Shown: positions 28,347 to 37,658, counted from the first letter of the stretch. The stretch is 64,000 bases of DNA from Granulicella sp. L56 (GCF_009765835.1 NZ_LMUS01000001.1:744001-808000); one strand, 5' to 3'. Translations and numbers: made by a program. The notes: generated from the letters alone by a model not told the origin.

Positions 28347-29165
28347 TCATTGCTTGCCCGCCAATCCGGCTCCATCTTCATGAAAGCCGACTCCGCCTGC
28401 AGGCACAAGCATGCCGCCATCAACGGTAAGTGCAGCGCCCGTGATAAATGATGCCCAGTCGCTCGCCAGAAATGCGATTGCGTGCGCAATCTCTATCGGT
28501 TGGCCAACCCGTCCCAACGGGTGTGCGCGCCCGTAGTGCTCGAATGTTGCTTCAGGATCTGGCGTAAGGCCAGCGCTCCAGCGTAGCATCGGCGTATCAA
28601 CTGCCCCAGGCAGCACGCAGTTGGCTCTCACATTTCGGCCTGCAAAGTCGAGCGCAATCGAACGCGTGAGACCCAACAATGCATGTTTCGCAGTAACGTA
28701 CGCGGCAGAATCTCCAACCGCAGCGACACTTTGTACAGACCCAACAATTACGATGGATCCACCCTGCGCGGCAATCATATGTGGCAGAGAAAAGTGCACT
28801 GCATAAAAACAGCCGTCGACATTAACGCCAAGTGTTTCACGCCACAAATCTACGCTGCTCGAAAGTGCATCTCCATACCGCTGTATACCAGCACAATGTA
28901 CTAATACATTAAGAGCGCCATAAGTCTGCGCGGCGGCGGCGATGGCGTTGCGCGTACTGTCAACCTCAGCGACATCGCACGCATAGAAGTTTGCAGGGTA
29001 TCCCAAGCCATTCAGGCGTTGCACGAACGCACGACCGTGAGCCTCATCGCGATCAAGAATTGCCACGCGTGCACCGAGTTCACAAAGAAGCTCAGCAGTC
29101 GCCGCTCCAATCCCCATTGCGCCACCTGTTACTACAGCTACTTTTCCGGAAAAGCTAATTTCCAC
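28347..29165 (-). CDS. SDR-family oxidoreductase, likely sugar or sugar-acid dehydrogenase
   Basis: A classical short-chain dehydrogenase of 272 residues. It has the NAD(P) motif VVTGGAMGIGAA, an HCAG in place of the usual NAG, catalytic serine in VGSVQS, YVTAK with the tyrosine-lysine pair, and a PGAVDTPM loop. I choose the GTG at 29165, which overlaps the end of the GH38 gene by 11 bases (translational coupling); the longer reading from 29252 has no family resemblance in its extra residues. The operon suggests oxidation of a free aldose to its lactone, or reduction of fructuronate to mannonate. The sequence cannot decide between these. Confidence 0.85.
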   Translation of the reverse strand: MEISFSGKVAVVTGGAMGIGAATAELLCELGARVAILDRDEAHGRAFVQRLNGLGYPANFYACDVAEVDSTRNAIAAAAQTYGALNVLVHCAGIQRYGDALSSSVDLWRETLGVNVDGCFYAVHFSLPHMIAAQGGSIVIVGSVQSVAAVGDSAAYVTAKHALLGLTRSIALDFAGRNVRANCVLPGAVDTPMLRWSAGLTPDPEATFEHYGRAHPLGRVGQPIEIAHAIAFLASDWASFITGAALTVDGGMLVPAGGVGFHEDGAGLAGKQ

Positions 29166-32100
29166 GATTCCCTTCCTGATGACCGGCGACGGGACGCGTC
29201 TCCATGCGAACTGTAACAACTCCATACGCGGGAATTGTGAGATCAATACCATCCGTGCCTATTTGCAGTTCTTTTTGTTTTTGCTCCAGTATGTTGCACA
29301 GCCATGCATGTTGGACTCTGAGATAGTCACTGTGAATCACGACTGATTCAGGTCTTCCCGCGGTTTCTTCCAGTCTTATGATGCTTCCCTCTCCGTCTTC
29401 CGCCATCTTCCATGTTGTCGCCACAACTGCGTCGGAATTGATATGCAGAAAACTCGCAGCCGTATTGCCTAAGACGTGAGGATACGGACTTGGTTTGACT
29501 GGATCAGATTCAAGTGGCGTCATAATCTCCCACCCAGTGCGAGTCAACTGCTGTGGATCAAATTCATTCATGCTGACAATTTTGTAGCGAAACACATAAT
29601 TTCCGCCCTGAGAAGAGGCATAATTGGTGTCCCAGTAGTTCGACATGATCCACGAAAATATAGCATTACTGCGCGGATGAAACTCTGACGGCCATGTGCC
29701 GCGAACAATGTCTCCAAAGGTTACGATGGGCGCATCCAGTGGCAGAATCGCCGCTGTGACGCCATCGCTTGTTGTCGCCGCCCAATGATTTACGGCATAC
29801 CACTCGCGGCTGCCGCCAATGAGCTCGTCGCGTGCCGGATTAGCCCAAGCATTTTGCGTCTCATAATTGAAATCGGGCTTCTTGCCTGCAAATGAAAATG
29901 CAAAGTATGCGGCTTCTTTACGCAACGTGGCCATCTTCTGAACTTTATAGGTCAGCTCGATACTCTTTCTGTCTGAAGGCAGCGTAATCTCAAGTTGAAT
30001 AATGGGCGTATTGGGCGCGCTCGACGTCAGGACTGCCGTCAGTCCCTCTGTATTTCTGGTAATGCCGACAAGCTTCCCATGCGAAGCCTCAATTGGATTC
30101 AGGGCTGGCAGGTGTTGTGCGACTCCATAACGATAGAGCGCGTTACGAGGCGCATCGTCACCACCCTCTACATAGACATAAGAGCCAAAAAGAAACGAGC
30201 TCTGACTGTCTACCAGCTCTCTGCGAAGAGACTTATCGTAAATGCTTTTAATTGCCCCATGTTGTGGATCGAGCGTAATTCGGTAATACCTGTTCTCCAG
30301 CACATTGCCTGTCGAAGCAGGAAGCGAATGCTGCAGAGATGCACTCGAAGAAGCTTTCGGAACGATCGCGAACGTGCGGTATCCCATTGCGGGGACATCA
30401 GCAGCTTGAAAGCGGACGCGATTCGTGGGGCCACCGAATCCAGGAATTGAAAGTCCGGCCTCACGCTTCAGAATTGTCTGCGGCACTGGTTGTTTTGTCG
30501 CAGCATCGACAAGGATCTGCCCGTCCGGCAGATCTACGTCGACCCATCCGCCGCGATTCCAACTGAGCGAATTGAAAACCAGAACCGAATCCTGATTTAC
30601 ATTGACCAAAGACTCAAGCTGCATCCAACTCTGTTCGATGCTCTTTGCAATGTCATTATGCGCAATCACACTCTCCAGGTCCTTCTGCTGAAGTTGCCGT
30701 CGAGACTCATCCCCCTCCGGCTGCGTTGTGGCGCTTGCGGCTGTCCAGGTGTGCTCATTGAACAGCAGCATGTTTTCCCATGCGTCGCGCGTGCGCGCAG
30801 CGTCGGGCCGTAGATCAGGGTTGAGCAGCACCGGCAATACGCTCATCTTTTCGGCAGTGAGGATGCGTGGCTGGCTTCGGCGAAAGATCGCTACATGCTT
30901 CGCATCCGAAGTCACACCGTCTTCCCAATACGGTCCGAAATCTCCGCGATATACCTTGAGGTGTCCCCCAAACTGTTTTTCGAGCGATGCCATCGCCGCC
31001 TCAAACGTGGTAAATGTCATCTTCGGATACGCGTATTCTTTTGCCCACATCTCCGGCAGGTTTACCTGCTCGCGACTGAGCGGTGTGTTTTCAAGCTGGC
31101 TCCCATAAACGATGACGGAGTCCGCCGTGTAGTCGGGCCGGGTATAGGCCTGTAGAAATACGGGAGTCGCATCTTCGACCGCGGGCAGCGTCGGTGGCGT
31201 TCCATACATGGAAGCCAACTGGAGATACGCTCGCGAATACCACATCATGACGCGTCCGCCGTCCGGCCCCTCCCAGTAAAACGGCGACTTCTCATTCCAG
31301 CGCCCCAGCAGCACTGCTGGGGCGCGCCATGAGTTACTGCCCGCCGCCAGATACTTCACGCCCGCATCATGCAGCACAGAGGCATAAGACCAACTGTACG
31401 AAGGCACATCCGTGATGTTTGCCGCACCGATAGGCAGATCGTACTTACCCGCCAAGGAGCGGCTGTAGTACAGCGAATGGATCAGCTCCTCCAGCGACGC
31501 AGTGCCGGTAAGCTCATTTGCGAATTGCGCAGGAATGACAATCTCTCCGGCCCGAACTGCGGCAAGAAATTGCTCCGTGCGTTCCTGTGACCGGCTTTGA
31601 AGGTACTTCTGAGCAACCCAACTGCCATCAAGAGTCCATCGGAAGTTAGGCTTCTGCTTCAGCAGATCAAGGACCCCGTCGACACTCTCCGATTGCAACT
31701 CAGCGACCTTCGGAGCATAGTCTGTGAATCCAATGTCCAGGTGCTCGTGCGGAACGATGTCCAGTATCCACTTCTTCGCAGCCTCAAGCTTCTGCGGAAA
31801 CCGATGGCCATCGACGCTCAGCACAGCTTGTACTTCTCCGTGCCACTCCGGTACGGCAAAACGCAGGTGCGCCTCACCAAACTCTCCCTCCAGCACAAGA
31901 GGCTGTGTAAACTGCTTCCCTCCAATGGCAAAGGTAACTTCGCCACGCTGCACGGCCCCGGCCTCAAGTTCCGGATAAACATCAACAATCTCCTGCAACC
32001 CAGTCGATGACGTTTTATAAAAGATTGTTGGAAGAACTGTGGCAAGGATCGATCCCGGCGCGTAGCGCTTCTGATCGTTATGCGTGAACGCGAGCGCATC

Positions 32101-32757
32101 ATAGACAATGCCACTCTGGCCGGGCGCTATGTTGCCCATCGAACTCTGCGGCGTTGAAGGCGTGTCGATTGCCGTTAAAATAAAAGTATTGGCTCCACGC
32201 TTCAACCACTGCGTCGGAATGTCGATTGTCTTTACGTCGCGCGACGTTTGCGGCACAAATGTGCCTTCCCAGTCTCCGGCGCCGTAATCCAGCCTTGGAT
32301 GAAAGTAGAAGACCCCTTTGTGTCCGTTCACGTCGAGCTGCAGGGCAGACATGCGCGGCGTCTCATACATCATGGCTACGCGGAGTTGATAAAGACCCTG
32401 AGTTACATCCAGCAGCGGAAAGACAATAGAAAACGGGTGCAGTCGCCCTCCATCGATGGCGTTTGCAGGCCCTGGCTGAAAACGCGGCCAGTCTGCTTCG
32501 TGGCTCTTGCCAACCATATAAACCACAGAGAATTCAGGGCTGTTGTAGTCGATGCCCTGGCTGCTAAACTCCTGCGAAGAATCGTCAAACTTTCCGATTT
32601 GCCAAAGGACATGTTCCTGCGAGTGCGCCGATACAAGACAACTCCATACGATCAGAAACAGAATTACGGAATATCGGCTGATCACCAGTCGCCGCGCATC
32701 CTGCCTATTCGTAAGCGTCACAGTCGTCAGTGCCCTTTCGTTCACCGCCCGCTCCAT
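29155..32757 (-). CDS. GH38-type glycosidase with N-terminal lyase-like beta domain
   Basis: A 1200-residue exported protein. After a membrane-type signal (residues 27-46) comes a beta domain like domain III of PL4 rhamnogalacturonan lyases (YQLRVAMMYE, LQLDVNGHKGVFYFHPRLDYG, LKRGANTFILTAI, VYDALAF). The GH38-like catalytic part has zinc motif HEHLDIGF (337-344), NITDVPSYSWSYASVL with the presumed nucleophile Asp450, and NEHTW (667-671). Beta domains complete the C-terminus. GH38 enzymes are zinc-dependent retaining alpha-mannosidases, so mannose release is the first guess, though this subgroup may differ. The ATG at 32757 is four bases after the SMP-30 stop. Close paralogue at 43833. Confidence 0.82.
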   Translation of the reverse strand: MERAVNERALTTVTLTNRQDARRLVISRYSVILFLIVWSCLVSAHSQEHVLWQIGKFDDSSQEFSSQGIDYNSPEFSVVYMVGKSHEADWPRFQPGPANAIDGGRLHPFSIVFPLLDVTQGLYQLRVAMMYETPRMSALQLDVNGHKGVFYFHPRLDYGAGDWEGTFVPQTSRDVKTIDIPTQWLKRGANTFILTAIDTPSTPQSSMGNIAPGQSGIVYDALAFTHNDQKRYAPGSILATVLPTIFYKTSSTGLQEIVDVYPELEAGAVQRGEVTFAIGGKQFTQPLVLEGEFGEAHLRFAVPEWHGEVQAVLSVDGHRFPQKLEAAKKWILDIVPHEHLDIGFTDYAPKVAELQSESVDGVLDLLKQKPNFRWTLDGSWVAQKYLQSRSQERTEQFLAAVRAGEIVIPAQFANELTGTASLEELIHSLYYSRSLAGKYDLPIGAANITDVPSYSWSYASVLHDAGVKYLAAGSNSWRAPAVLLGRWNEKSPFYWEGPDGGRVMMWYSRAYLQLASMYGTPPTLPAVEDATPVFLQAYTRPDYTADSVIVYGSQLENTPLSREQVNLPEMWAKEYAYPKMTFTTFEAAMASLEKQFGGHLKVYRGDFGPYWEDGVTSDAKHVAIFRRSQPRILTAEKMSVLPVLLNPDLRPDAARTRDAWENMLLFNEHTWTAASATTQPEGDESRRQLQQKDLESVIAHNDIAKSIEQSWMQLESLVNVNQDSVLVFNSLSWNRGGWVDVDLPDGQILVDAATKQPVPQTILKREAGLSIPGFGGPTNRVRFQAADVPAMGYRTFAIVPKASSSASLQHSLPASTGNVLENRYYRITLDPQHGAIKSIYDKSLRRELVDSQSSFLFGSYVYVEGGDDAPRNALYRYGVAQHLPALNPIEASHGKLVGITRNTEGLTAVLTSSAPNTPIIQLEITLPSDRKSIELTYKVQKMATLRKEAAYFAFSFAGKKPDFNYETQNAWANPARDELIGGSREWYAVNHWAATTSDGVTAAILPLDAPIVTFGDIVRGTWPSEFHPRSNAIFSWIMSNYWDTNYASSQGGNYVFRYKIVSMNEFDPQQLTRTGWEIMTPLESDPVKPSPYPHVLGNTAASFLHINSDAVVATTWKMAEDGEGSIIRLEETAGRPESVVIHSDYLRVQHAWLCNILEQKQKELQIGTDGIDLTIPAYGVVTVRMETRPVAGHQEGNRGN

Positions 32758-32761
32758 ACAA

Positions 32762-33622
32762 TTACAAGTTCACAAGCCGCTGTCCAGGTATCCCTACATG
32801 CACGCGTCCGATATGCCATCGGCCAAGATTTGCCACATAGAGATCATCCATAGCAGCTCCACCGAATGCCGCATTGGTTGGCCGGGCAATCCTCGTACCT
32901 TCTGAATCGAAGGCAAGGAGTTGGATACTGCGATCTGGGTTCACCCTATAAATGCAGTCGCTGGCATAACAGGTGACATAAAGATTTCCTCTCTCGTCGA
33001 ACACGAGTCCGTCCGGAACACGAGCAAGTCCCTCCGCATATATTTCAGCAGCTCCGGCAGCATGTCCTGCCGATACCGGAATGCGTAACACATGGTCGTG
33101 CTGGCTCACGACGACAAACAGAAAGCAGTCGTCGCTACTCAGAGCAAGTCCATTTGGAAAAGCCAGCGGCCCCGCAATCACTTCTACGGTACCCGTCAGA
33201 CGCAGGCAATATACGAAGCCATTCCCACGGTCCCATTCTCCGGAATCACTGAAATACAAATTACCTTCATGATCAAAGACCGAAAAATTGGGTGTGACAA
33301 GAGGCCGATCGCCCGCCCGAGAGACCGTCTGTAAAACCTGCCCGCTACGGTCAATCTTCATCAAGGCATGAAGGCCTGAGTTGCATACCCAAAGTTCCTG
33401 CTGGGCAGAGAACGTCAATCCCAGGCAAAAGCCCCCCAGCCGCACAATCTCCTCGCTTCGGCCTGACGGATCGATTCGATAGATTTGGCCAAGCTCTCCA
33501 CCGGCCCACAACGCTTGCTCATCGTCGAACGCCAGCCCCTCCGGATGATCGAGACCGTCAGCAAATACGGTAAAGTCCTCTTTCTGGAGCAACGGCGCGC
33601 CTGAAGGCTCGGCAACTGTCAT
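32762..33622 (-). CDS. SMP-30/gluconolactonase-family lactonase
   Basis: A 286-residue six-bladed propeller hydrolase of the SMP-30/gluconolactonase/LRE family. The metal-binding positions are visible: glutamate in LDHPEGLAFDD, asparagines in VTPNFSVFD and AFPNGLALS, and aspartate in RVPDGLVFD. There is no signal peptide, so it acts in the cytoplasm. Members open sugar 1,4- or 1,5-lactones to the free acid. Beside an SDR and a mannonate dehydratase, a hexonolactone such as mannonolactone is the natural substrate, which is inference. It is the first gene of the minus-strand operon, divergent from the RraA-like operon. Confidence 0.88.
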   Translation of the reverse strand: MTVAEPSGAPLLQKEDFTVFADGLDHPEGLAFDDEQALWAGGELGQIYRIDPSGRSEEIVRLGGFCLGLTFSAQQELWVCNSGLHALMKIDRSGQVLQTVSRAGDRPLVTPNFSVFDHEGNLYFSDSGEWDRGNGFVYCLRLTGTVEVIAGPLAFPNGLALSSDDCFLFVVVSQHDHVLRIPVSAGHAAGAAEIYAEGLARVPDGLVFDERGNLYVTCYASDCIYRVNPDRSIQLLAFDSEGTRIARPTNAAFGGAAMDDLYVANLGRWHIGRVHVGIPGQRLVNL

Positions 33623-33697
33623 TTTGTCAATCCAATCATCGGAATTCGCGCATCTGAACTCATACCTGAGAGTGGGCTATGTTTTCAAGTGAACTCT

Positions 33698-33712
33698 CTA
33701 TTATGATAATAG
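33698..33712. promoter_or_regulatory. 15-bp palindrome upstream of the lactonase operon
   Basis: CTATTATGATAATAG is a perfect palindrome around its central G. It lies 76 bases upstream of the lactonase start and, on the minus strand, overlaps a TATTAT that could be the -10 box of the lactonase operon. It differs from the GntR-type motif nearby, so a second regulator may act here. Confidence 0.4.
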
Positions 33713-33766
33713 GATCACATTACATGATCGAAATTACTTTATAGAATCAAGAAAAGAGATTTTATT

Positions 33767-33795
33767 TTGACATGCTGTATACAGTATGCCATGAT
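33767..33795 (+). promoter_or_regulatory. Promoter of the RraA-SDR-UxuA-RhaT operon
   Basis: Perfect TTGACA (33767-33772), 17-base spacer, CATGAT (33790-33795). The spacer is almost wholly occupied by the GntR-type operator, so a bound repressor would exclude RNA polymerase. Confidence 0.55.
33775..33789. promoter_or_regulatory. GntR-type operator copy 1 (CTGTATACAGTATGC)
   Basis: Contains the perfect palindrome CTGTATACAG. The reverse complement reads GCATACTGTATACAG, the same 15 bases found at 39819. It lies inside the predicted promoter of the plus-strand operon and in the shared gap with the minus-strand operon. Confidence 0.7.
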
Positions 33796-33860
33796 AGAGA
33801 AATTGTAGCCATAATTTTTGTCTATTTTTCTGCACCATTAGAGCGAGCGAAGGAGGGTGC

Positions 33861-34553
33861 ATGACTGCTTGGAGTACAGATGACGAACTTTTTACACTTG
33901 CAGAACGTGAACTGTTCACCTGCGTCGTCGGCGACATTATGGACAAACTCCACCTCTTCCATCAATTTCTCCCTCCGCAAATCAGACCTATCACCAATGA
34001 GGCCATGGTTATAGGCCGCGCAATGCCCGTCTTGTGCGGAGACGTCTTTCAGGAGTCATCCTTGAACTCTGCAAATGAGCTAATGGCAAAGCCTTTCGGA
34101 CTAATGCTTGAGGCCCTCGATGATTTGCAGAAAGGCGAAGTTTATCTCTGCACTGGATCAGCTCCGCGAAACGCCACATGGGGCGAAATGATGGCGACGC
34201 GGGCCACAAAGCTGGGAGCAAGAGGAGCGGTTCTAGACGGCTATTACCGGGACACCAAAGAATTGATTCGAATGAATTTTCCAACCTTTGGCTATGGCTC
34301 CTACGGTCAGGACTCTGCGCCTCGCTATAAGGTGCACGACTTCCGCGTGCCCATTGAGATTGGGACTGTCCGGATTCAACCAGGCGATATTATCTTTGGC
34401 GATATTGATGGTGTATGCATTGTTCCGAAGGAAGCAGAACGAGAGGTCTTCACCAAGGCCCTTGAAAAGGCTCGCGGAGAAAAATTAGTCAAAAAATCCC
34501 TTGAAGCTGGAATAAGTGCGGTTGCCACATATAAAGAACACGGAATTATGTGA
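33861..34553 (+). CDS. RraA-like aldolase-family protein
   Basis: A 230-residue protein of the RraA/HMG-aldolase fold. Diagnostic parts are FTCVVGDIMDKLHLF near the start, GEMMATRATKLGARGAVLDGYYRD (the conserved glycine-rich loop and the following arginine-aspartate), and PGDIIFGDIDGVCIVPKE with the metal-binding aspartate. The family includes class II pyruvate aldolases as well as the RNase E inhibitor RraA; a metabolic operon makes the aldolase reading likelier. Here it could split a 2-keto-3-deoxy sugar acid to pyruvate and an aldehyde, which is inference. AAGGAGG lies just before the ATG. It is the first gene of a four-gene operon under the operator at 33775. Confidence 0.82.
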   Translation: MTAWSTDDELFTLAERELFTCVVGDIMDKLHLFHQFLPPQIRPITNEAMVIGRAMPVLCGDVFQESSLNSANELMAKPFGLMLEALDDLQKGEVYLCTGSAPRNATWGEMMATRATKLGARGAVLDGYYRDTKELIRMNFPTFGYGSYGQDSAPRYKVHDFRVPIEIGTVRIQPGDIIFGDIDGVCIVPKEAEREVFTKALEKARGEKLVKKSLEAGISAVATYKEHGIM

Positions 34554-34677
34554 AGGGCTTCAAATGGCGACTCAATATTCACTAACTGAAATTTTGGGCT
34601 CGCACCCTAGCTGACATTGAAGATGCGATGACGATGTAGCAGCGAAATTCTCAGCACGGCAGTTGAAAGTGAATCTC

Positions 34678-35454
34678 ATGACCAGCATTGATCTGTGGCA
34701 AAAATCTATCCTGATTACAGGCGCTCTCGGTGCGATTGCCGAACATATCGTCCGCAAACTCAGTGAAGCAGGCGCCTTTCTTATTCTCACAGACGCAAAA
34801 TCTGAGGCAGAAGCTCTTCCTGTAATCGAGAGTTGGAAGATTCGTCCCTCAAGGTACATCTATCGCCAGATGGATGTAACAAATTCAACTGAAGTAGAAG
34901 CTGTCGTCCATGACATGATAAGTCGCTACTTAAACCTGGACACTGTTTTGGGTCATGCTGGAGGGTGTGGACTTCATCCGTTCGCCGAAACGTCAGAAGC
35001 TGACTTTGATCGTATCTTCAAGTTTAATTACTTTGCACAAACTTATCTGGCACGCGCTTTCGTTTCGCAATGGGTGCGCCGCAAAATTGCCGGCCACCTG
35101 ATCTTCACTTCATCCTATGTGGCCCAAATTCCTCATACCCGAATTCCGGCCTACGCTACAGCAAAAGCTGCATTGGAGCATCTGACCCGCTGCCTCGCCC
35201 TTGAGTATGCCCCGGCGGGCATACGTTTCAACGGGATCTCTCCAGGGAATGTGGCTGCAGGTAGCTCGCTCAAGGTCTTTGAAGAGGACCAGGAGTATCG
35301 AGAGTTCGTACTTCGCGTGGCACCCATGGGAAAGCGCAATTCGCCGGAAGCAATTGCGGACGCATTTGTATTTCTCTGCTCCGAGATGGCAGAGGAAATA
35401 ACGGGTCAGATACTCCGAGTAGATTTCGGCGTCAGCATCCCGAAGATTGGATGA
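34678..35454 (+). CDS. SDR-family oxidoreductase (second operon)
   Basis: A short-chain dehydrogenase of 258 residues: SILITGALGAIAEHI glycine motif (variant TGxxGxI), HAGG in place of NAGG, FTSSYVAQ with the catalytic serine, YATAK with the tyrosine-lysine pair and SPGNVAAG. I start at the ATG at 34678; the upstream TTG at 34663 would add five residues. Like its partner at 28347 it has histidine where the family usually has asparagine in the NAG motif. It probably oxidises or reduces the same class of sugar or sugar acid as the neighbouring dehydratase uses or makes. The next gene begins nine bases after its stop. Confidence 0.83.
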   Translation: MTSIDLWQKSILITGALGAIAEHIVRKLSEAGAFLILTDAKSEAEALPVIESWKIRPSRYIYRQMDVTNSTEVEAVVHDMISRYLNLDTVLGHAGGCGLHPFAETSEADFDRIFKFNYFAQTYLARAFVSQWVRRKIAGHLIFTSSYVAQIPHTRIPAYATAKAALEHLTRCLALEYAPAGIRFNGISPGNVAAGSSLKVFEEDQEYREFVLRVAPMGKRNSPEAIADAFVFLCSEMAEEITGQILRVDFGVSIPKIG

Positions 35455-35463
35455 TCCATCGAT

Positions 35464-36567
35464 ATGAAACTTGGGCTTGGCTTATATCGCCACATGTTAA
35501 CCTCCGAGCACTATGCCTTCGCTGCTCAGGCTGGATGTACTCATGTAGTCGTTCACCTGGTTGATTACTTCAAAGGTAGTGCTTCAAACCCGGCCAACAA
35601 TCAACCTACGGGCGGAAAAGACAGTCCGTGGGGAATGGCTGGAGATCCTGAGCATCTCTGGACACAAAAAGAACTTAGCGACTTAAAGACCGAGATAGAG
35701 GCGTCGGGGCTTCATCTTGAGGCAATCGAAAACCTCGACCCGGCCCATTGGCACGACATTCTGCTCGACGGGCCCAAGCGAGCCGCCCACATTGAGAATG
35801 TCAAGACCATCATTCGCCGGATGGGAGAAGCCGGAATCCCGATCCTCGGCTATAACTTCAGCCTGGCCGGTGTCTGCGGACGTATCCAGGGGCCATTCGC
35901 GAGAGGTGGTGCCGTATCTGTCGGTCTCGATGGACCTGTCGAGACACCAATTCCAAACGGCATGGTTTGGAACATGATTTACGATCAGCATGCCCCCGCG
36001 GGCACGCTTCCCTCTATTTCGCATGAAGAACTTTGGAAGAGAGTCGAGAGATTTCTCGAAGAGGTTCTGCCTGTTGCGGAAGAAGCCGGCGTAACGCTTG
36101 CTGCCCATCCAGATGATCCGCCTTTACCGACCATGCGTCAGCAGCCTCGACTGGTCTATCAGCCAGATATGTATCAAAGGTTGATTGACATCAATCACAG
36201 CTCCAGAAACGGTCTTGAGTTTTGCCTGGGAACGCTAGCTGAAATGAGTGACGGCGATATCTACAGTGCTGTTGATCAATATAGTAAGCAGCACCGCATT
36301 GCTTACATTCATTTCCGCAATGTTCGCGGCAAGGTTCCCAATTATAAAGAAGCATTTATCGATGATGGCGATATCGATATGCTTAGGATCCTGTCAATTC
36401 TTGACCGCAACGGATTTGATGGCGTTCTTATTCCCGACCACACTCCGCAGATGAGTTGTTCCGCTCCCTGGCACGCTGGCATGGCGCACACGCTGGGATT
36501 TATGCGTGCCGCGCTTATGAATATTGAAAGAGAACATCGCTCTCGTCAGCCAGGGACAATCAGGTGA
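35464..36567 (+). CDS. Mannonate dehydratase-like protein (UxuA family, second copy)
   Basis: A 367-residue TIM-barrel protein of the UxuA family: LGLGLYRHMLTSEHYAFAAQ at the N-terminus, IPILGYNFSLAG, the metal-site region LAAHPDDPPLP (about residues 213-223), GLEFCLGTLAEM, IAYIHFRNVRG and the closing DHTPQMS segment. It is shorter and clearly diverged from the copy at 24909, so substrate specificity may differ (another aldonate is possible). It shares a four-base GTGA overlap with the following permease gene, evidence of translational coupling, and lies in the GntR-controlled plus-strand operon. Confidence 0.85.
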   Translation: MKLGLGLYRHMLTSEHYAFAAQAGCTHVVVHLVDYFKGSASNPANNQPTGGKDSPWGMAGDPEHLWTQKELSDLKTEIEASGLHLEAIENLDPAHWHDILLDGPKRAAHIENVKTIIRRMGEAGIPILGYNFSLAGVCGRIQGPFARGGAVSVGLDGPVETPIPNGMVWNMIYDQHAPAGTLPSISHEELWKRVERFLEEVLPVAEEAGVTLAAHPDDPPLPTMRQQPRLVYQPDMYQRLIDINHSSRNGLEFCLGTLAEMSDGDIYSAVDQYSKQHRIAYIHFRNVRGKVPNYKEAFIDDGDIDMLRILSILDRNGFDGVLIPDHTPQMSCSAPWHAGMAHTLGFMRAALMNIEREHRSRQPGTIR

Positions 36568-37592
36568 ATATTGGCGCGGGAATAGCAATTGCTTCTATCG
36601 CCGGGGTGATGAACGGCCTCTTTCCGCTGCCAATGAAAGCCAACAAGGTCTGGGCATGGGAAAACAACTGGCTACCGTTCAGCTTTCTATCTCTCGTGCT
36701 CTTTCCCGGAATCATCGCCTGGTATACCGTGCCTCAGTTTCCGCTGGCATGTCAGCATGCGAACCTTGCTGACATATTCGCAGCGATGGCCTGTGGTGCG
36801 CTCGTTTATACAGGATCGCTGCTATTTGGTATCTCCATCGTCTATGCCGGTCTTACCTTGAGCTTTGCTTTGCTCGTCGGATCCATGAATGCTGTCGGCA
36901 TTCTAGTTCCCCGGCTGCTGTTCAAGCATTCCCTGCTGGGCTCGGCGGCTGACTGGCTTGTTCTCGCTGGTGTAGCGTTTTCAACCGTCTCTGTCGTTTT
37001 AGGATTTCTGGCTGGTAGGTGGAATAGAAAAACTCAAGAGGATGTGACTCAGGCTCCCTCAAAGCGTATTTTGGGTTCTATCCTGGCTACGCTCGGAGGA
37101 ATACTTTCCGGCCTCCTGCCTGTTGCGATGGCAATGCCCTGGGAGCATCGTCTCTTCAGCTCTGCAATTCACTATGGCGACGCATCCTCGGTTGGAGCAT
37201 CGAACGCCGTACTATCCCTGATTCTTTTCGGAGGAGCAATTCCAAATTGCAGCTACTGCATATATCTCTTATGGAAGAACCGCACCTGCCGTCATTACAG
37301 AGTGAATCGTTCTTATCTTTATTGGGGACTGGTCTTTGCCATGGCGATTCTCTACTCAGCGAGCGTGGCACTTTGGGGGATGGCGATTTCTCCTTCCCTG
37401 CTCGGGGCTTTAGGCTCCTCGGTCGGCTGGGCTCTGTTCGTCGGCATGATTGTTCTGAGCTCTACTACTGCTGGCCTGCTTCAAGGCGAGTGGAAGCAGG
37501 CCGGTATAAGCGCATGGACGGCACTTACCGGAAGCCTTGCATGCCTGCTTTCGTCGATGATCCTAATATGTATCGGCAACTACTATAAGTAA
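36564..37592 (+). CDS. RhaT-like sugar-proton symporter (second copy)
   Basis: A 342-residue paralogue of the RhaT-like permease at 27202: FPLPMKANKVWAWENNW, YTGSLLFGISIVYAGLTLSF, VGSMNAVGILVPRLLF and the LLQGEWKQAGI loop line up motif by motif. About ten membrane segments. The GTG start overlaps the dehydratase stop by four bases. It closes the plus-strand operon and should import its substrate. Whether the two permeases take the same sugar is unknown. No clear terminator was found in the 66 bases before the convergent gene. Confidence 0.85.
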   Translation: MNIGAGIAIASIAGVMNGLFPLPMKANKVWAWENNWLPFSFLSLVLFPGIIAWYTVPQFPLACQHANLADIFAAMACGALVYTGSLLFGISIVYAGLTLSFALLVGSMNAVGILVPRLLFKHSLLGSAADWLVLAGVAFSTVSVVLGFLAGRWNRKTQEDVTQAPSKRILGSILATLGGILSGLLPVAMAMPWEHRLFSSAIHYGDASSVGASNAVLSLILFGGAIPNCSYCIYLLWKNRTCRHYRVNRSYLYWGLVFAMAILYSASVALWGMAISPSLLGALGSSVGWALFVGMIVLSSTTAGLLQGEWKQAGISAWTALTGSLACLLSSMILICIGNYYK

Positions 37593-37658
37593 GCAGTTAC
37601 CACTATCCAGCGCATTCACGAATGGGGTCGCTGTTTGTCCGGTCCGTAGTGCACTTAG

